From an uncultured Anaerotignum sp. (lineage in GTDB: Bacteria; Bacillota; Clostridia; Lachnospirales; Anaerotignaceae), in NCBI GenBank assembly GCA_910578425.1, contig CAJTQX010000001.1:110269-174268 (forward strand): DNA of 64,000 nt. The letters are read 5' to 3'. A program made the translations under genes and the position numbers. Under the pieces are notes generated by a model that saw nothing but the letters and a program-made list of their open reading frames with translations, was not told the origin of the DNA and searched no databases. Below are positions 42,528-51,772 of the stretch, in pieces; within the stretch, counting starts at the first letter, position 1, and each line of letters opens with the position of its first letter.

Positions 42528-43994
42528 ATGAACGGAAATATGATTCTGCTGCTTCCTGTGATACTGCCTCTGATTGCCGGGCTGGTTACCGGCTTTTTGA
42601 AGGAGGAAAAGCAGCGTAATCTTTGGGTATTTATTGTAATGGCGGTAGAAACAGGGCTGGTCTGGATGCTGGCTTTTGGGGACTATTCGCTGGAAGTATG
42701 GCGGTTTACAGACCGGCTTGCTATTGTATACCATACAGATGGGCTGGCGAAATTCTTTGCCTGCCTGATCAGCACAGTATGGCTTCTGGCAGCGGTATAC
42801 TCTATGGAATATATGAAACACGAACATAAGCCGGCAAGGTTTTTCATGTTTTACATACTTTCGCTGGGGGCACTGATGAGCTTGTGCTTCTCCGCAAATA
42901 TGATGACGATGTATTTGTCCTATGAATATATGACAGTTCTGACGCTCCCGCTTGTGATTCATACAGGTACGCCGGAGGCTGTACGCGCGGGTATGAAATA
43001 TCTTGGTTATTCCATGTTTGGCGCAGGGCTTGGGCTGATGGGCTTCTTCTTCCTGAATACATATTGTGTGACAACAGACTTTATACCGGGCGGAACACTG
43101 GATATGTCGTTTATCAACGGCAGAGAGAATATGATGCTTGCCGTATTTTTCCTGATGTCCATAGGCTTCGGCTGTAAGGCGGGCATGTTCCCGCTGCACG
43201 CGTGGCTGCCGACAGCGCATCCGGTCGCGCCTTCTCCGGCTTCCGCTGTGCTTTCCGGTATTATTACAAAAGCGGGCGTAATCGCTGTTATCCGTGTAAC
43301 GTTCTATCTGTTTGGCGCGGATTTTCTGCGGGGAACATGGGCGCAGGCGGCACTGATGACGCTTGCGATTATTACGGTATTTATGGGCTCTATGCTGGCG
43401 TACAAGGAAAAGCTGTTGAAAAAACGACTGGCTTATTCTACAGTCAGTCAGGTTTCCTATGTCCTGTTCGGGCTGATGCTGCTTTCGCCTGTGGGTTTCA
43501 TGGGCGCGCTGCTTCAGGTCCTGTTCCATGCAACAGCAAAGAACATCCTGTTCCTTTCTGCGGGCGCGATTATTTACAAGACAGAAAAAACGTATGTTTA
43601 TCAGTATAAAGGGCTGGGCAAGGAAATGCCTGTTGTGATGTGGTGCTTTGCCATTGCTTCACTTTCGCTGATCGGTATTCCGCCTGTCAGCGGGTTTGTC
43701 AGCAAATGGTATCTTGCTCAGGGCGGCCTTTCTTCTGTATTCGGTACGCTGGGAATCGTTGGCGTGGCTGTGCTGATGGTCAGCGCGCTTTTGACGGCGG
43801 GGTACCTTCTGCCAATCGTGATTGACGCATTTTTCCCGGGCAGGGATTTTGATTATGCATCTCTGCGGAAAAAGGAACCCAATTTCCTGATGACTGTGCC
43901 GTTGGTGCTGTTTTCCATCGCGGCTGTGGTGTTCGGCGTAATGCCCGGCGGGCTGATGGATATGATTGCCAATATCAGCGGAATGATTTTCTAA
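42528..43994 (+). CDS. Proton/cation-translocating antiporter subunit 2 (MrpD-like)
   Basis: 488 aa, same family. Glu133 (LSYEYMT) and Lys217 (GFGCKAGMFPLHAWLP) are present. The GTG at 42519 is in frame, but ATG 42528 is preferred with GAGGTGAGG upstream. Similar to subunits 3 and 4 in the FPLHAWLPTAHPVAPSPASA region, so these look like tandem duplicates that have diverged. Confidence 0.92.
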   Translation: MNGNMILLLPVILPLIAGLVTGFLKEEKQRNLWVFIVMAVETGLVWMLAFGDYSLEVWRFTDRLAIVYHTDGLAKFFACLISTVWLLAAVYSMEYMKHEHKPARFFMFYILSLGALMSLCFSANMMTMYLSYEYMTVLTLPLVIHTGTPEAVRAGMKYLGYSMFGAGLGLMGFFFLNTYCVTTDFIPGGTLDMSFINGRENMMLAVFFLMSIGFGCKAGMFPLHAWLPTAHPVAPSPASAVLSGIITKAGVIAVIRVTFYLFGADFLRGTWAQAALMTLAIITVFMGSMLAYKEKLLKKRLAYSTVSQVSYVLFGLMLLSPVGFMGALLQVLFHATAKNILFLSAGAIIYKTEKTYVYQYKGLGKEMPVVMWCFAIASLSLIGIPPVSGFVSKWYLAQGGLSSVFGTLGIVGVAVLMVSALLTAGYLLPIVIDAFFPGRDFDYASLRKKEPNFLMTVPLVLFSIAAVVFGVMPGGLMDMIANISGMIF

Positions 43995-44012
43995 GGGAGA
44001 GGGAGGAACGAT

Positions 44013-45491
44013 ATGAACGCATTTGCGACATTGTTGCCGGTGATCTTTCCGATTATTGCGGGAATCGGACTGCTGCCGGTAAAATTTAAGGACAGGAAGG
44101 ACCGCGAGAAATGGGTGCTTTCCATTGTTGTGCTGAACGCGCTGTTCGCGCTTTATGCCATTTGGGGAGTCGGCGGGGCATATGTTACGCTGTTCCGCTT
44201 CAGCGAGAAGCTCTCTCTGGGTTTCCATATTGACGGGCTTTCCAAGGTATTCGGGACAATGGTTTCCCTGCTTTGGATTATTACAACAGTATACGCCTTT
44301 GAATATATGACGCATGAGGGCAAGGAGGATAAATTCTTTGCGTTCTTCATCATGACATTCGGCGTTGTGCTGGGAATCGCGTTTTCAGGGAACTTCCTGA
44401 CGATGTATCTGTTTTACGAATTTCTGACGTTGGCGACACTGCCGCTCGTGATGCACGCGATGGACAACAAAGCGCGCCATGCCGGAAAAACGTATATCTT
44501 ATATATGATGTTCGGCGCGTCCCTGGCATTTATTGGATTTGTTTTTATCTACTGCTACGGCAGTACAACGGATTTTGTGACAGGCGGCGTATTGAATCCG
44601 GCTTTGGTGGCAGGGCATGAGGAACTGCTGCGCATGGTATTTGTGATGGCGTTTTTCGGCTTTGGCGTAAAAGCGGCGGTATTCCCGTTTTACAGATGGC
44701 TGCCGAAAGCGTCTGTCGCGCCTACGCCTGTTACGGCACTGCTGCACGCGGTGGCAGTCGTAAAATCCGGTGTTTTCGCGATCATCCGCCTGACATATTA
44801 CAGCTTTGGCACGTCCTTCCTGATTGGGACATGGGCGCAGAATGTCATGCTGATTATTGCGGCAATTACGATTGTATTTGGTTCGACAGTCGCACTCCGC
44901 ACGCCCCATATTAAGCGGCGGTTCGCATATTCAACGGTTTCCAATCTGTCTTATATCATTTTCGGTGTGGCTATCATGACGCCTGCCGGTCTGGCGGCAG
45001 GGCTTTTGCATATGGTCTGCCATGCAGTAATCAAAATTACGCTGTTCTTTACAGCGGGCGCGATACTGTATAAGACACACAGAGAATATCTGTATGAAGT
45101 AGAAGGGTTTGCGAAATATATGCCCATTACGTTTGCGACAATGGCAGTTACAGGTATCGGGCTGGTTGGTATTCCGCCGTTTGCGGGCTTCAACAGCAAA
45201 TGGGCATTGGCGACGGCAGCAGTGGAAAGCGGGAACGCAATGACGTATTTCGGCATTGCAGCACTAATTATTTCCGCACTGCTGACTGCACTTTATATTT
45301 TCTATATCATAGTGCGGGCATATTTCCCCAGAAAACGGGAATATCCGGCTGGATATTATGACCATGTATCAGACCCGAACGGCTATATGACAGTTCCACT
45401 GGTGCTTTTGGCTGTTGTTTCCATTGTGATTGCGCTGTTCCCTGATACGCTGCTGCATATCATGCAGAACGCTGTGCTTGGAATTTTGTAA
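44013..45491 (+). CDS. Proton/cation-translocating antiporter subunit 3 (MrpD-like)
   Basis: 492 aa, same family. Glu136 (LFYEFLT) and Lys220 (GFGVKAAVFPFYRWLP) present. Starts 19 bases after subunit 2 with GAGAGGGAGG. A Tyr-Arg replaces the usual His in the FPLH motif (FPFYRWLP), a difference from subunits 2 and 4. Confidence 0.92.
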   Translation: MNAFATLLPVIFPIIAGIGLLPVKFKDRKDREKWVLSIVVLNALFALYAIWGVGGAYVTLFRFSEKLSLGFHIDGLSKVFGTMVSLLWIITTVYAFEYMTHEGKEDKFFAFFIMTFGVVLGIAFSGNFLTMYLFYEFLTLATLPLVMHAMDNKARHAGKTYILYMMFGASLAFIGFVFIYCYGSTTDFVTGGVLNPALVAGHEELLRMVFVMAFFGFGVKAAVFPFYRWLPKASVAPTPVTALLHAVAVVKSGVFAIIRLTYYSFGTSFLIGTWAQNVMLIIAAITIVFGSTVALRTPHIKRRFAYSTVSNLSYIIFGVAIMTPAGLAAGLLHMVCHAVIKITLFFTAGAILYKTHREYLYEVEGFAKYMPITFATMAVTGIGLVGIPPFAGFNSKWALATAAVESGNAMTYFGIAALIISALLTALYIFYIIVRAYFPRKREYPAGYYDHVSDPNGYMTVPLVLLAVVSIVIALFPDTLLHIMQNAVLGIL

Positions 45492-45506
45492 AAGGAGGAG
45501 AGAAAA

Positions 45507-47465
45507 ATGGAAGTACTTCAAAACAGTATGCTGCCGATTTTAGCTTTCTTCCCTATGCTCGGCGCGGTGGTTGGCTACGGTATTGGCCGCAGCAATAAAA
45601 AAGCAAGGGATATATGGGCGTGGATACTTGCCGCGCTGACGTTTGCAGGAAGTTTAACATTGATTGGCAAGGAATCGGTTTATTCGCTGCCGGGCTTCTG
45701 CGGCTTGGGTATCAGCTTTGCCGCCGATGGATTTGGCGTTGTGCTGGCTGTGCTGACAGGCGCGATCTGGCTTTTGACAACGTTATTTTCCAAAGAATAT
45801 ATGGCGGATGAACGGAACAGGAACCGCTATTACTTTTTCGTGTTCCTGACACTTGGCGCGACAATGGGTATTTTCCTTTCCGCTGATTTGTTTACAACAC
45901 TGATTTTCTTTGAAATCATGTCCTTCACATCTTTTGTGCTGGTTATCCATGAGGAAAGCGAAATTTCTATCCGCTCCGCGCAGACGTATCTTGCTGTGGC
46001 CGTCATCGGCGGTTTGGTGACTCTGATGGGGCTGTTTATGATGTACCATGTGGCGGGAACATTGGATATGAACGAACTTTCTGTGTTTATACAGGCACAG
46101 CCGGACAGGAAGCCGCTGTATATGATTGGCTTTTTGATATTGTTTGGCTTTGGTGCAAAGGCGGGGCTGTTTCCGCTTCATATCTGGCTGCCGGGAGCGT
46201 ATACGGTTGCGCCCGCACCGTCCAGCGCGCTTCTTTCCTGTCTGCTGACGAAAACAGGCGTATTCGGTGTAATTGTGGTAAGCTGCAAACTGTTCCTGCA
46301 CGATGCGGCATGGGGCGGCATGATACTGATACTGGGATTGATTACAATGGTAATGGGTGCGGTACTGGCGGTATTCTCCGTCAATTTGAAGCGGACGCTG
46401 GCGTGCTCCTCAATGTCACAGATTGGCTTTATGATTATTGCAATCGGCATGCAGGGGCTTCTGGGCGAACATAACGCCCTGGCGGCGGCAGGTACGTTCC
46501 TGCATTTCATCAACCACTCCCTGCTGAAGCTGGTGCTGTTTCTCTGTGCCGGCGTTGTGTTCATGAACATGAAGGAACTGGATTTGAACAAGGTGCGCGG
46601 GTTCGGCAGGGATAAACCTTTGCTGAAAATTATTTTCCTGACAGGGCTGCTCGGGATTGCGGGCGTGCCGCTGTTCAATGGCTATATCAGCAAAACTTTA
46701 ATACACGAGAGCATTGTGGAATACATTGCCGTGCTTGCGGCGGCGGGACAGTCTACGGCGTTTATGCGGTTTGCAGAGGGTTTGTTTCTGTTCTCTGGCG
46801 GATTGACGCTGGCATATATGACGAAGCTGTTCGTCGCGGTATTTTTAGAGGAAAACCCGTATCCTGTAGCAAGGAAGAAAACGGGGCCCTATATGAGCAG
46901 ATTGACGGCGGCTGTGCTTGTGATTGGTGCGGTTGTGCTTCCTGTGCTGGGGCTCTTGCCGCATGCGACGCAGGACGTTCTGGCGGAAATGGGACGCGGC
47001 TTTATGAATGCCCATGCGCCGGAGCATGTGGTGCATTACTTTGCATGGGTTAACCTCAAGGGTGCGGTGATTTCCATTGTTGTTGGTGCAGTGGTATATT
47101 TCCTGTTTATCCGAAAAGCATTGATGACAAAGGATGCGAACGGAAATCTTGTTTATGCAGATCGCTGGCCGGAATGGTTCAATATTGAGGATAAAATCTA
47201 TCGTCCGGTACTGCTGGTCTGTCTGCCGTATATTGGCGGGTTTGCCGCAAGGCTGGCTGGCTCTCTGACAGATGGCTTTATCGCAATACTGCGTATGGTA
47301 ATTTTCAATGATGATAATGGCAGAGTTGTGCCGCCGGAAGATAAATACTTTTCCGCTTATACCGATGGGGAAACCGACAAAACGGTTTACCGCGAAGGCT
47401 TTGCGCGAAGCCTGCTTATGATAGGCATTGGTCTGGCGATTGCTATGATTTATATTTTGAATTGA
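45507..47465 (+). CDS. Proton/cation-translocating antiporter subunit 4 (NuoL/MrpA-like)
   Basis: 652 aa, longest of the four. Core with Glu136 (IFFEIMSF) and Lys218 (GFGAKAGLFPLHIWLP), then an extended C-terminus (about 500-652) with further helices, a charged loop and a final MIYILN helix, as in NuoL/HyfB-type subunits with a lateral arm. It does not contain the DUF4040 or MbhE tail of classical MrpA, which are separate genes here. Last gene of the operon, ahead of a terminator. Confidence 0.92.
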   Translation: MEVLQNSMLPILAFFPMLGAVVGYGIGRSNKKARDIWAWILAALTFAGSLTLIGKESVYSLPGFCGLGISFAADGFGVVLAVLTGAIWLLTTLFSKEYMADERNRNRYYFFVFLTLGATMGIFLSADLFTTLIFFEIMSFTSFVLVIHEESEISIRSAQTYLAVAVIGGLVTLMGLFMMYHVAGTLDMNELSVFIQAQPDRKPLYMIGFLILFGFGAKAGLFPLHIWLPGAYTVAPAPSSALLSCLLTKTGVFGVIVVSCKLFLHDAAWGGMILILGLITMVMGAVLAVFSVNLKRTLACSSMSQIGFMIIAIGMQGLLGEHNALAAAGTFLHFINHSLLKLVLFLCAGVVFMNMKELDLNKVRGFGRDKPLLKIIFLTGLLGIAGVPLFNGYISKTLIHESIVEYIAVLAAAGQSTAFMRFAEGLFLFSGGLTLAYMTKLFVAVFLEENPYPVARKKTGPYMSRLTAAVLVIGAVVLPVLGLLPHATQDVLAEMGRGFMNAHAPEHVVHYFAWVNLKGAVISIVVGAVVYFLFIRKALMTKDANGNLVYADRWPEWFNIEDKIYRPVLLVCLPYIGGFAARLAGSLTDGFIAILRMVIFNDDNGRVVPPEDKYFSAYTDGETDKTVYREGFARSLLMIGIGLAIAMIYILN

Positions 47466-47474
47466 CGTCTGCTG

Positions 47475-47509
47475 AATCCCTGTGAAGGGCACCTTCATGG
47501 GGATTTTTG
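47475..47509 (+). terminator. Terminator of the Mrp-like operon
   Basis: AATCCC and GTGAAGG (47475..47487) pair with CCTTCAT and GGGATT (47492..47505) with one mismatch, then TTTT. Confidence 0.75.
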
Positions 47510-47519
47510 CGTTCCGAGT

Positions 47520-47548
47520 TTGACAGGGCGCGGACGGCACGCTACAAT
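47520..47548 (+). promoter_or_regulatory. Promoter of apbE
   Basis: TTGACA (47520..47525), 17-base spacer, TACAAT (47543..47548). Confidence 0.8.
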
Positions 47549-47584
47549 AGAACAGGAGAACACATCGGCAAAGGGGAGGAGCGC

Positions 47585-48652
47585 ATGGACTGGAAAAAAT
47601 TGGCGGCAGCAGCAACAGCGGCATTTCTCTGCGTTGGATGCTCAGAAATGATAGAGCAGGCACAGGAGTATCCACAAGGCAGAGAGGAAGAAAAGCACGA
47701 AGCGACAACCTTCGCAATGGACACTATTATGATGTTTACGGTGTACAGCAAGGACGGAGAGGAAATATTGATTGATGCGGAACAGGAAATCCGCAGATTG
47801 GAGCATTTGCTTTCCATAACGATGGAGGACAGCGAAATTCATGAGCTGAATCGCAAAGCGGGAGAAAAAGCGGTACATATTTCGGAGGAAACAATGGAAC
47901 TGCTTTCGCTGGGAAAGAGCATTGGAGAAGAAACAGGCGGATGTTTTAATATCGCGATTTCACCTGTCGTGAAGGCATGGGGTTTTACAGAGGAAGATAA
48001 ACACGTACCGGTGCAGGAGGAAATTGACAGGCTTCTGCCTTTGGCGAATACAGAAGATATTTTGCTGGACGAGGAAAACGGAACGGCATTCCTGCAAAAG
48101 AAGGGTATGGCAGTAGATTTGGGCGGCATTGCAAAGGGCTATGCGGCGGATAAAGCAGCAGAACTGCTGCGTGCCGAAAGCGTCACCTCCGGATATTTTT
48201 CTCTGGGCGGGAATCTTATGGGTATTGGACAGAAACCTGACGGCACAGCATGGAAAGCGGCAGTCGGCAACCCTTTAGATGCCAGAGATTATGTAGGTAT
48301 GCTGGAATTCAGCGATTGCGCAGTTGTGACCTCCGGCGGCTATCAGCGGTACTTTGAGGAAGATGGGAAACGCTACCACCACATCATTGACCCTGCAACA
48401 GGCTATCCCGCGGAAAATGAACTGCTTGCGGTTGCTATTGTCTGCGAAAACGCCACGCGGGCGGACGCACTTTCTACGGCTTTGTTCGTGATGGGGTTGG
48501 ACAATGCGGCTGCTTTCTGGCAGGAGCATGATGATTTTGAAGTCATTTTCATTACGAATGATGAAGTAATTGCCACAGAAGGGCTGCGGGACAGCTTTAC
48601 CTTTGAAGGGAGGAACAATGATTTTTCATTTCGGATTTTGGAACGCGAGTGA
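47585..48652 (+). CDS. apbE: FAD:protein FMN transferase (ApbE lipoprotein)
   Basis: Attaches FMN through a phosphoester bond to Ser/Thr of target flavoproteins outside the cytoplasm (for example NqrB/C, RnfD/G). 355 aa. Lipobox FLCVGC at about residues 16-21; ApbE motifs: DTIMMFTVYS, VDLGGIAKGYAADKA, YFSLGGNLMGIGQKP, HIIDPATGYPA, and a late TRADALSTALFVMG. ATG 47585 follows GGGGAGGAG; the in-frame start at 47507 precedes the promoter. No flavoprotein target is encoded in the window. Confidence 0.94.
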   Translation: MDWKKLAAAATAAFLCVGCSEMIEQAQEYPQGREEEKHEATTFAMDTIMMFTVYSKDGEEILIDAEQEIRRLEHLLSITMEDSEIHELNRKAGEKAVHISEETMELLSLGKSIGEETGGCFNIAISPVVKAWGFTEEDKHVPVQEEIDRLLPLANTEDILLDEENGTAFLQKKGMAVDLGGIAKGYAADKAAELLRAESVTSGYFSLGGNLMGIGQKPDGTAWKAAVGNPLDARDYVGMLEFSDCAVVTSGGYQRYFEEDGKRYHHIIDPATGYPAENELLAVAIVCENATRADALSTALFVMGLDNAAAFWQEHDDFEVIFITNDEVIATEGLRDSFTFEGRNNDFSFRILERE

Positions 48653-48680
48653 GAAAATTTAGAAAAAATAAAAATAGGGA

Positions 48681-48709
48681 TTGACAAAAACGAGAAAGGG
48701 CATTAAAAT
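48681..48709 (+). promoter_or_regulatory. Promoter of the metNIQ leader
   Basis: TTGACA (48681..48686), 17-base spacer, TAAAAT (48704..48709). Confidence 0.85.
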
Positions 48710-48715
48710 AAATTC

Positions 48716-49002
48716 AATTTCCAAAAGAAAAAGACACAGATGGGGAGAGTAACATGCGAACGCCCTCACAGAGAGTTTCCGGATGGTGGGAAGGAAACAG
48801 GGATACGCTTGCGAAGATGGCCCCGGAGTTGTATGGCTGAGCCGGAAGGGTTAGGTCATAACGGGAACGCCCGTTACAGCGTCGGAGTATAACCCGTATG
48901 GGCGTACTTTCAGAGGTCTGTTCCGCGAGGGACGGATAAAGTTAGGTGGTACCACGAAGCTATGCTTTCGTCCTAATCATATTTAGGACGGGAGCTTTTT
49001 TT
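48716..49002 (+). promoter_or_regulatory. T-box leader, methionine specifier
   Basis: tRNA-sensing attenuator ahead of metNIQ. AGAGAG (48771..48776) and GGATGGTGGGAAGG (stem I distal part), specifier ATG at 48817..48819 in GAAG-ATG-GCCCCGGAGTT, T-box core AGGTGGTACCACG (48944..48956) and terminator with arms GCTTTCGTCCTAA (48964..48976) and TTAGGACGGGAGC (48983..48995), followed by seven T. The specifier context is the same as in the Phe leader. Uncharged tRNA(Met) should allow readthrough into metN. Confidence 0.93.
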
Positions 49003-49023
49003 ATGCCGAAAGGAGAAACTGTA

Positions 49024-50055
49024 ATGATAAAGTTAGAGAAGGTGAGTAAAATCTTCCACAGCGGAGGAAAGGAAATTCCCGCAGTACAGGATGTGACGCT
49101 GGATATTCAGGAAGGAGAGATTTTTGGCATCATCGGATTTTCGGGCGCGGGGAAATCTACGCTGGTCCGGTGTATTAACCTGCTGGAAAAGCCTACGGCT
49201 GGGCGGGTTACCGTAGATGGCGTGGAGCTGACTGGGCTGGATGAAAAGAAGCTGCGGGAGGTTCGCCGAAAAATCGGTATGATATTCCAGCATTTCAACC
49301 TGCTGCGCTCCCGTACAGTTTATCAGAATATTGCGTTTCCTCTACGTAAAAGCAGTCTTTCCAAAGCAGAAAAGGATGCAAAAATCAATTCCCTGCTGGA
49401 ACTGGTCGGGCTGGCGGATAAAAAAGATGCATATCCTTCCCAGCTTTCCGGCGGGCAGAAACAGAGGGTTGCCATTGCCAGGGCTTTGGCAAATGACCCT
49501 AAGGTCCTGCTTTGCGATGAAGCAACAAGCGCGCTGGACCCGCAGACAACGAAATCCATACTGAGCCTGCTGAAAAAGGTAAACGAAGAACTTTCCATTA
49601 CCATCGTGCTGATTACGCATGAAATGGCAGTAGTAAAGGATATTTGCGACAGAGTGGCAATTATGGAGCTGGGGCGCGTCGTGGAGCAGGGGACTACGGA
49701 AGAAATATTCGTCCATCCCAAAGAGCACCTGACAAGGGATTTCATCAGTACGGCAAGTAATATGGATAAATTCCTGGAGTTGGTAGAGCAGAACAACGAG
49801 CTGACCCGACTTGGTACAGGGGATAAGCTGGTTTTGCTGACCTATTCGGCAAACAACGCCGGAGAGCCGGTTATTTCCTATCTGGCAGAAGCGTTCGGCG
49901 TAAAGGCGAATATCATTTATGGGAATATCGACATACTGAAAGGCAAAACCATTGGCAAGCTGGGCGTTGCTCTGAGCGGAGAGCCAGCGCAGATGGAAAA
50001 GGCACTTGCTTACATCAAAGAGCGAAAAGTAGAAGTTGAGGTGGTGAAGGAATGA
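49024..50055 (+). CDS. metN: Methionine ABC transporter ATP-binding protein
   Basis: ATPase of the methionine importer. 343 aa: Walker A GFSGAGKST, signature LSGGQKQRVAIARAL, Walker B VLLCDEATSALDP, then a C-terminal NIL regulatory domain (about 265-343, with ISYLAEAFGVKANIIYGNIDILKG) that senses methionine in MetN proteins. ATG 49024 follows AAAGGAG; the frame extends upstream into the T-box terminator and that part is not coding. Overlaps metI by 4 bases (ATGA). Confidence 0.95.
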   Translation: MIKLEKVSKIFHSGGKEIPAVQDVTLDIQEGEIFGIIGFSGAGKSTLVRCINLLEKPTAGRVTVDGVELTGLDEKKLREVRRKIGMIFQHFNLLRSRTVYQNIAFPLRKSSLSKAEKDAKINSLLELVGLADKKDAYPSQLSGGQKQRVAIARALANDPKVLLCDEATSALDPQTTKSILSLLKKVNEELSITIVLITHEMAVVKDICDRVAIMELGRVVEQGTTEEIFVHPKEHLTRDFISTASNMDKFLELVEQNNELTRLGTGDKLVLLTYSANNAGEPVISYLAEAFGVKANIIYGNIDILKGKTIGKLGVALSGEPAQMEKALAYIKERKVEVEVVKE

Positions 50056-50729
50056 GTTTCTTATATCAAATCGCGCCGAATTTAGAGCCTTTGGGCGGTG
50101 AATTACTGAAATGTATTCGGCAGACGTTTCAAATGCTGATGGTTTCCGGCCTGATTGCGTTTTTTCTGGGCGTGCTGCTCGGGGTGCTGCTGACGGTGAC
50201 GAAAAGCGATGGTATCATGCGTAATGCTGTACTGTATAAGTTTTTAGATAAAGCGATAGACGTAATCCGCTCCATACCGTTTATCATACTGATGGTATTA
50301 TTGATTCCGCTGAGCCGCGCGCTGGTGGGGACGGGTTCCGGTGTAACAGGCTCTTATGTCGCGCTGATTGCAGGAACGGTACCGTTTTTTGCAAGACAGG
50401 TCGAATCGGTATTGGCAGATGTGGACTATGGGCTTGTGGAGGCAAGCGAGGCAATGGGCTTTTCTCCGACAGAGATTATATTCAGCGTTTATCTGAAAGA
50501 AAGCATTCCCGGCATTACGCGCGTAACCATGATTACATTTGTCAGCCTGATAGGTATAACGGCAATGGCGGGCGCGATTGGTGCGGGCGGCCTTGGGGAT
50601 TTTGCTATCCGGTATGGCTACCAGATGGGCTACCGCGATATGATTTGGGTAACGGTCATTATCATACTGGCTATTATCAGCGTGATACAGTTTATCGGGA
50701 ATGTTATCATCAAACGGACGACACATTAA
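50052..50729 (+). CDS. metI: Methionine ABC transporter permease
   Basis: 225 aa, five membrane helices, MetI family: PNLEPLGGELLKCIRQTFQML start, DVIRSIPFIILMVLLIPLSR, and the coupling EAA loop YGLVEASEAMGFSPTEIIF, then ITAMAGAIGAGGLGDFAIRYGYQ, all characteristic of D/L-methionine permeases. Confidence 0.95.
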   Translation: MSFLYQIAPNLEPLGGELLKCIRQTFQMLMVSGLIAFFLGVLLGVLLTVTKSDGIMRNAVLYKFLDKAIDVIRSIPFIILMVLLIPLSRALVGTGSGVTGSYVALIAGTVPFFARQVESVLADVDYGLVEASEAMGFSPTEIIFSVYLKESIPGITRVTMITFVSLIGITAMAGAIGAGGLGDFAIRYGYQMGYRDMIWVTVIIILAIISVIQFIGNVIIKRTTH

Positions 50730-50824
50730 CAGCGGTTTGCACAGCAAAAGATTTTAAGCGGGATACCGTTTGAAATATATGGAAAATGAAAACAGAATAT
50801 TTGAAGAGAAAGGGAGAATGTATT

Positions 50825-51706
50825 ATGAAAAATTGGAAAAGATGGACAGCGGCAATTGTTGCGGCAATCGCGGCAGGCTCTTTGACAGCATGCGGGAATG
50901 CGGCAGACACAAATGAAGGCGGGGATTCTGCAGAAATCGTTACCGTAACGGTAGGCGTTGTCGGGGAGTACAATGCACAGTGGGATACAGTAAACGAACT
51001 GCTGGCAAAAGACAGCAATTATCAGGTGGAGCTGGTGAAATTCACGGATTATGCTGCACCGAACAGGGCATTGAACGATGGCGAAATCGACCTGAACGCG
51101 TTCCAGCATAAGGCATTTTTGGCAAACGATATCAGCCAGAAAGGCTATGAAATTGTGGATATTGGCGATACCATCATCGCGCCGCTTTCCATTTACAACA
51201 ACAAGGATAAGATTTCCTCTGTTGAAGAAATCAAGGACGGCGATATTATTGCGATTCCCAGCGACCTGACAAACGGCGGACGCGCGCTGAAGCTGCTGGA
51301 AAAGGCTGGAATTCTGGAATGCGACCCCGCAAAGGGCTATGTACCCACAAAGGCCGATATTACGAAATACAATGTAAACATTGAAATCATGGAAGCAGAA
51401 TCCGCTACACTGGCGAACCTTCTGCCTGACTGCACAGCTGCGATCATCAACGGCGGCAATGCGTATACGGCAGGGCTGAGTGCGGCAGAAGATACTATTT
51501 TCACAGAGGACGTGAATCCCGAAACGAATGAAGCAGTTCCTCAACTGATTAACGTCATTGCGGCACGGACAGCCGATCAGGACAACGAGGTTTACAAGAA
51601 AATTGTAGACGCTTACCATACGGCAGAAGTGCAGAAAACAATTGAGGATACTTATCAGGGCGCGTTCCTGTGCGCATGGCCGGAAGCCCTCGAAAGCGCG
51701 GAGTAA
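50825..51706 (+). CDS. metQ: Methionine-binding lipoprotein MetQ
   Basis: 293 aa, NlpA/MetQ family. Lipobox SLTAC at about residue 20; mature part starts with VTVGVVGEYNAQWDTVNELL; DLNAFQHKAFLAND and IAIPSDLTNGGRALKLLEKAG are NlpA signatures. ATG 50825 has a GAGAATG-type site upstream; an alternative ATG at 50786 would add 13 non-signal residues. Third gene of the Met T-box operon. Confidence 0.93.
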   Translation: MKNWKRWTAAIVAAIAAGSLTACGNAADTNEGGDSAEIVTVTVGVVGEYNAQWDTVNELLAKDSNYQVELVKFTDYAAPNRALNDGEIDLNAFQHKAFLANDISQKGYEIVDIGDTIIAPLSIYNNKDKISSVEEIKDGDIIAIPSDLTNGGRALKLLEKAGILECDPAKGYVPTKADITKYNVNIEIMEAESATLANLLPDCTAAIINGGNAYTAGLSAAEDTIFTEDVNPETNEAVPQLINVIAARTADQDNEVYKKIVDAYHTAEVQKTIEDTYQGAFLCAWPEALESAE

Positions 51707-51727
51707 TAATAAATAAAGAACGGAGCA

Positions 51728-51753
51728 GGCTGTGCTGATGGGCGCAGCCTTTT
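51728..51753 (+). terminator. Weak internal terminator after metQ
   Basis: GGCTGTGC (51728..51735) pairs with GCGCAGCC (51742..51749), one wobble, then TTTTC. Probably allows partial readthrough into the amidohydrolase gene. Confidence 0.4.
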
Positions 51754-51772
51754 CTGGAAAGGACGGCGGATT

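Noticed and set aside
38355..47465. Membrane-bound hydrogenase, formate hydrogenlyase or complex I operon
   Set aside because: No nickel-binding large subunit, no NuoB/ferredoxin-type iron-sulfur subunits and no NuoH homologue; only the antiporter module is present.
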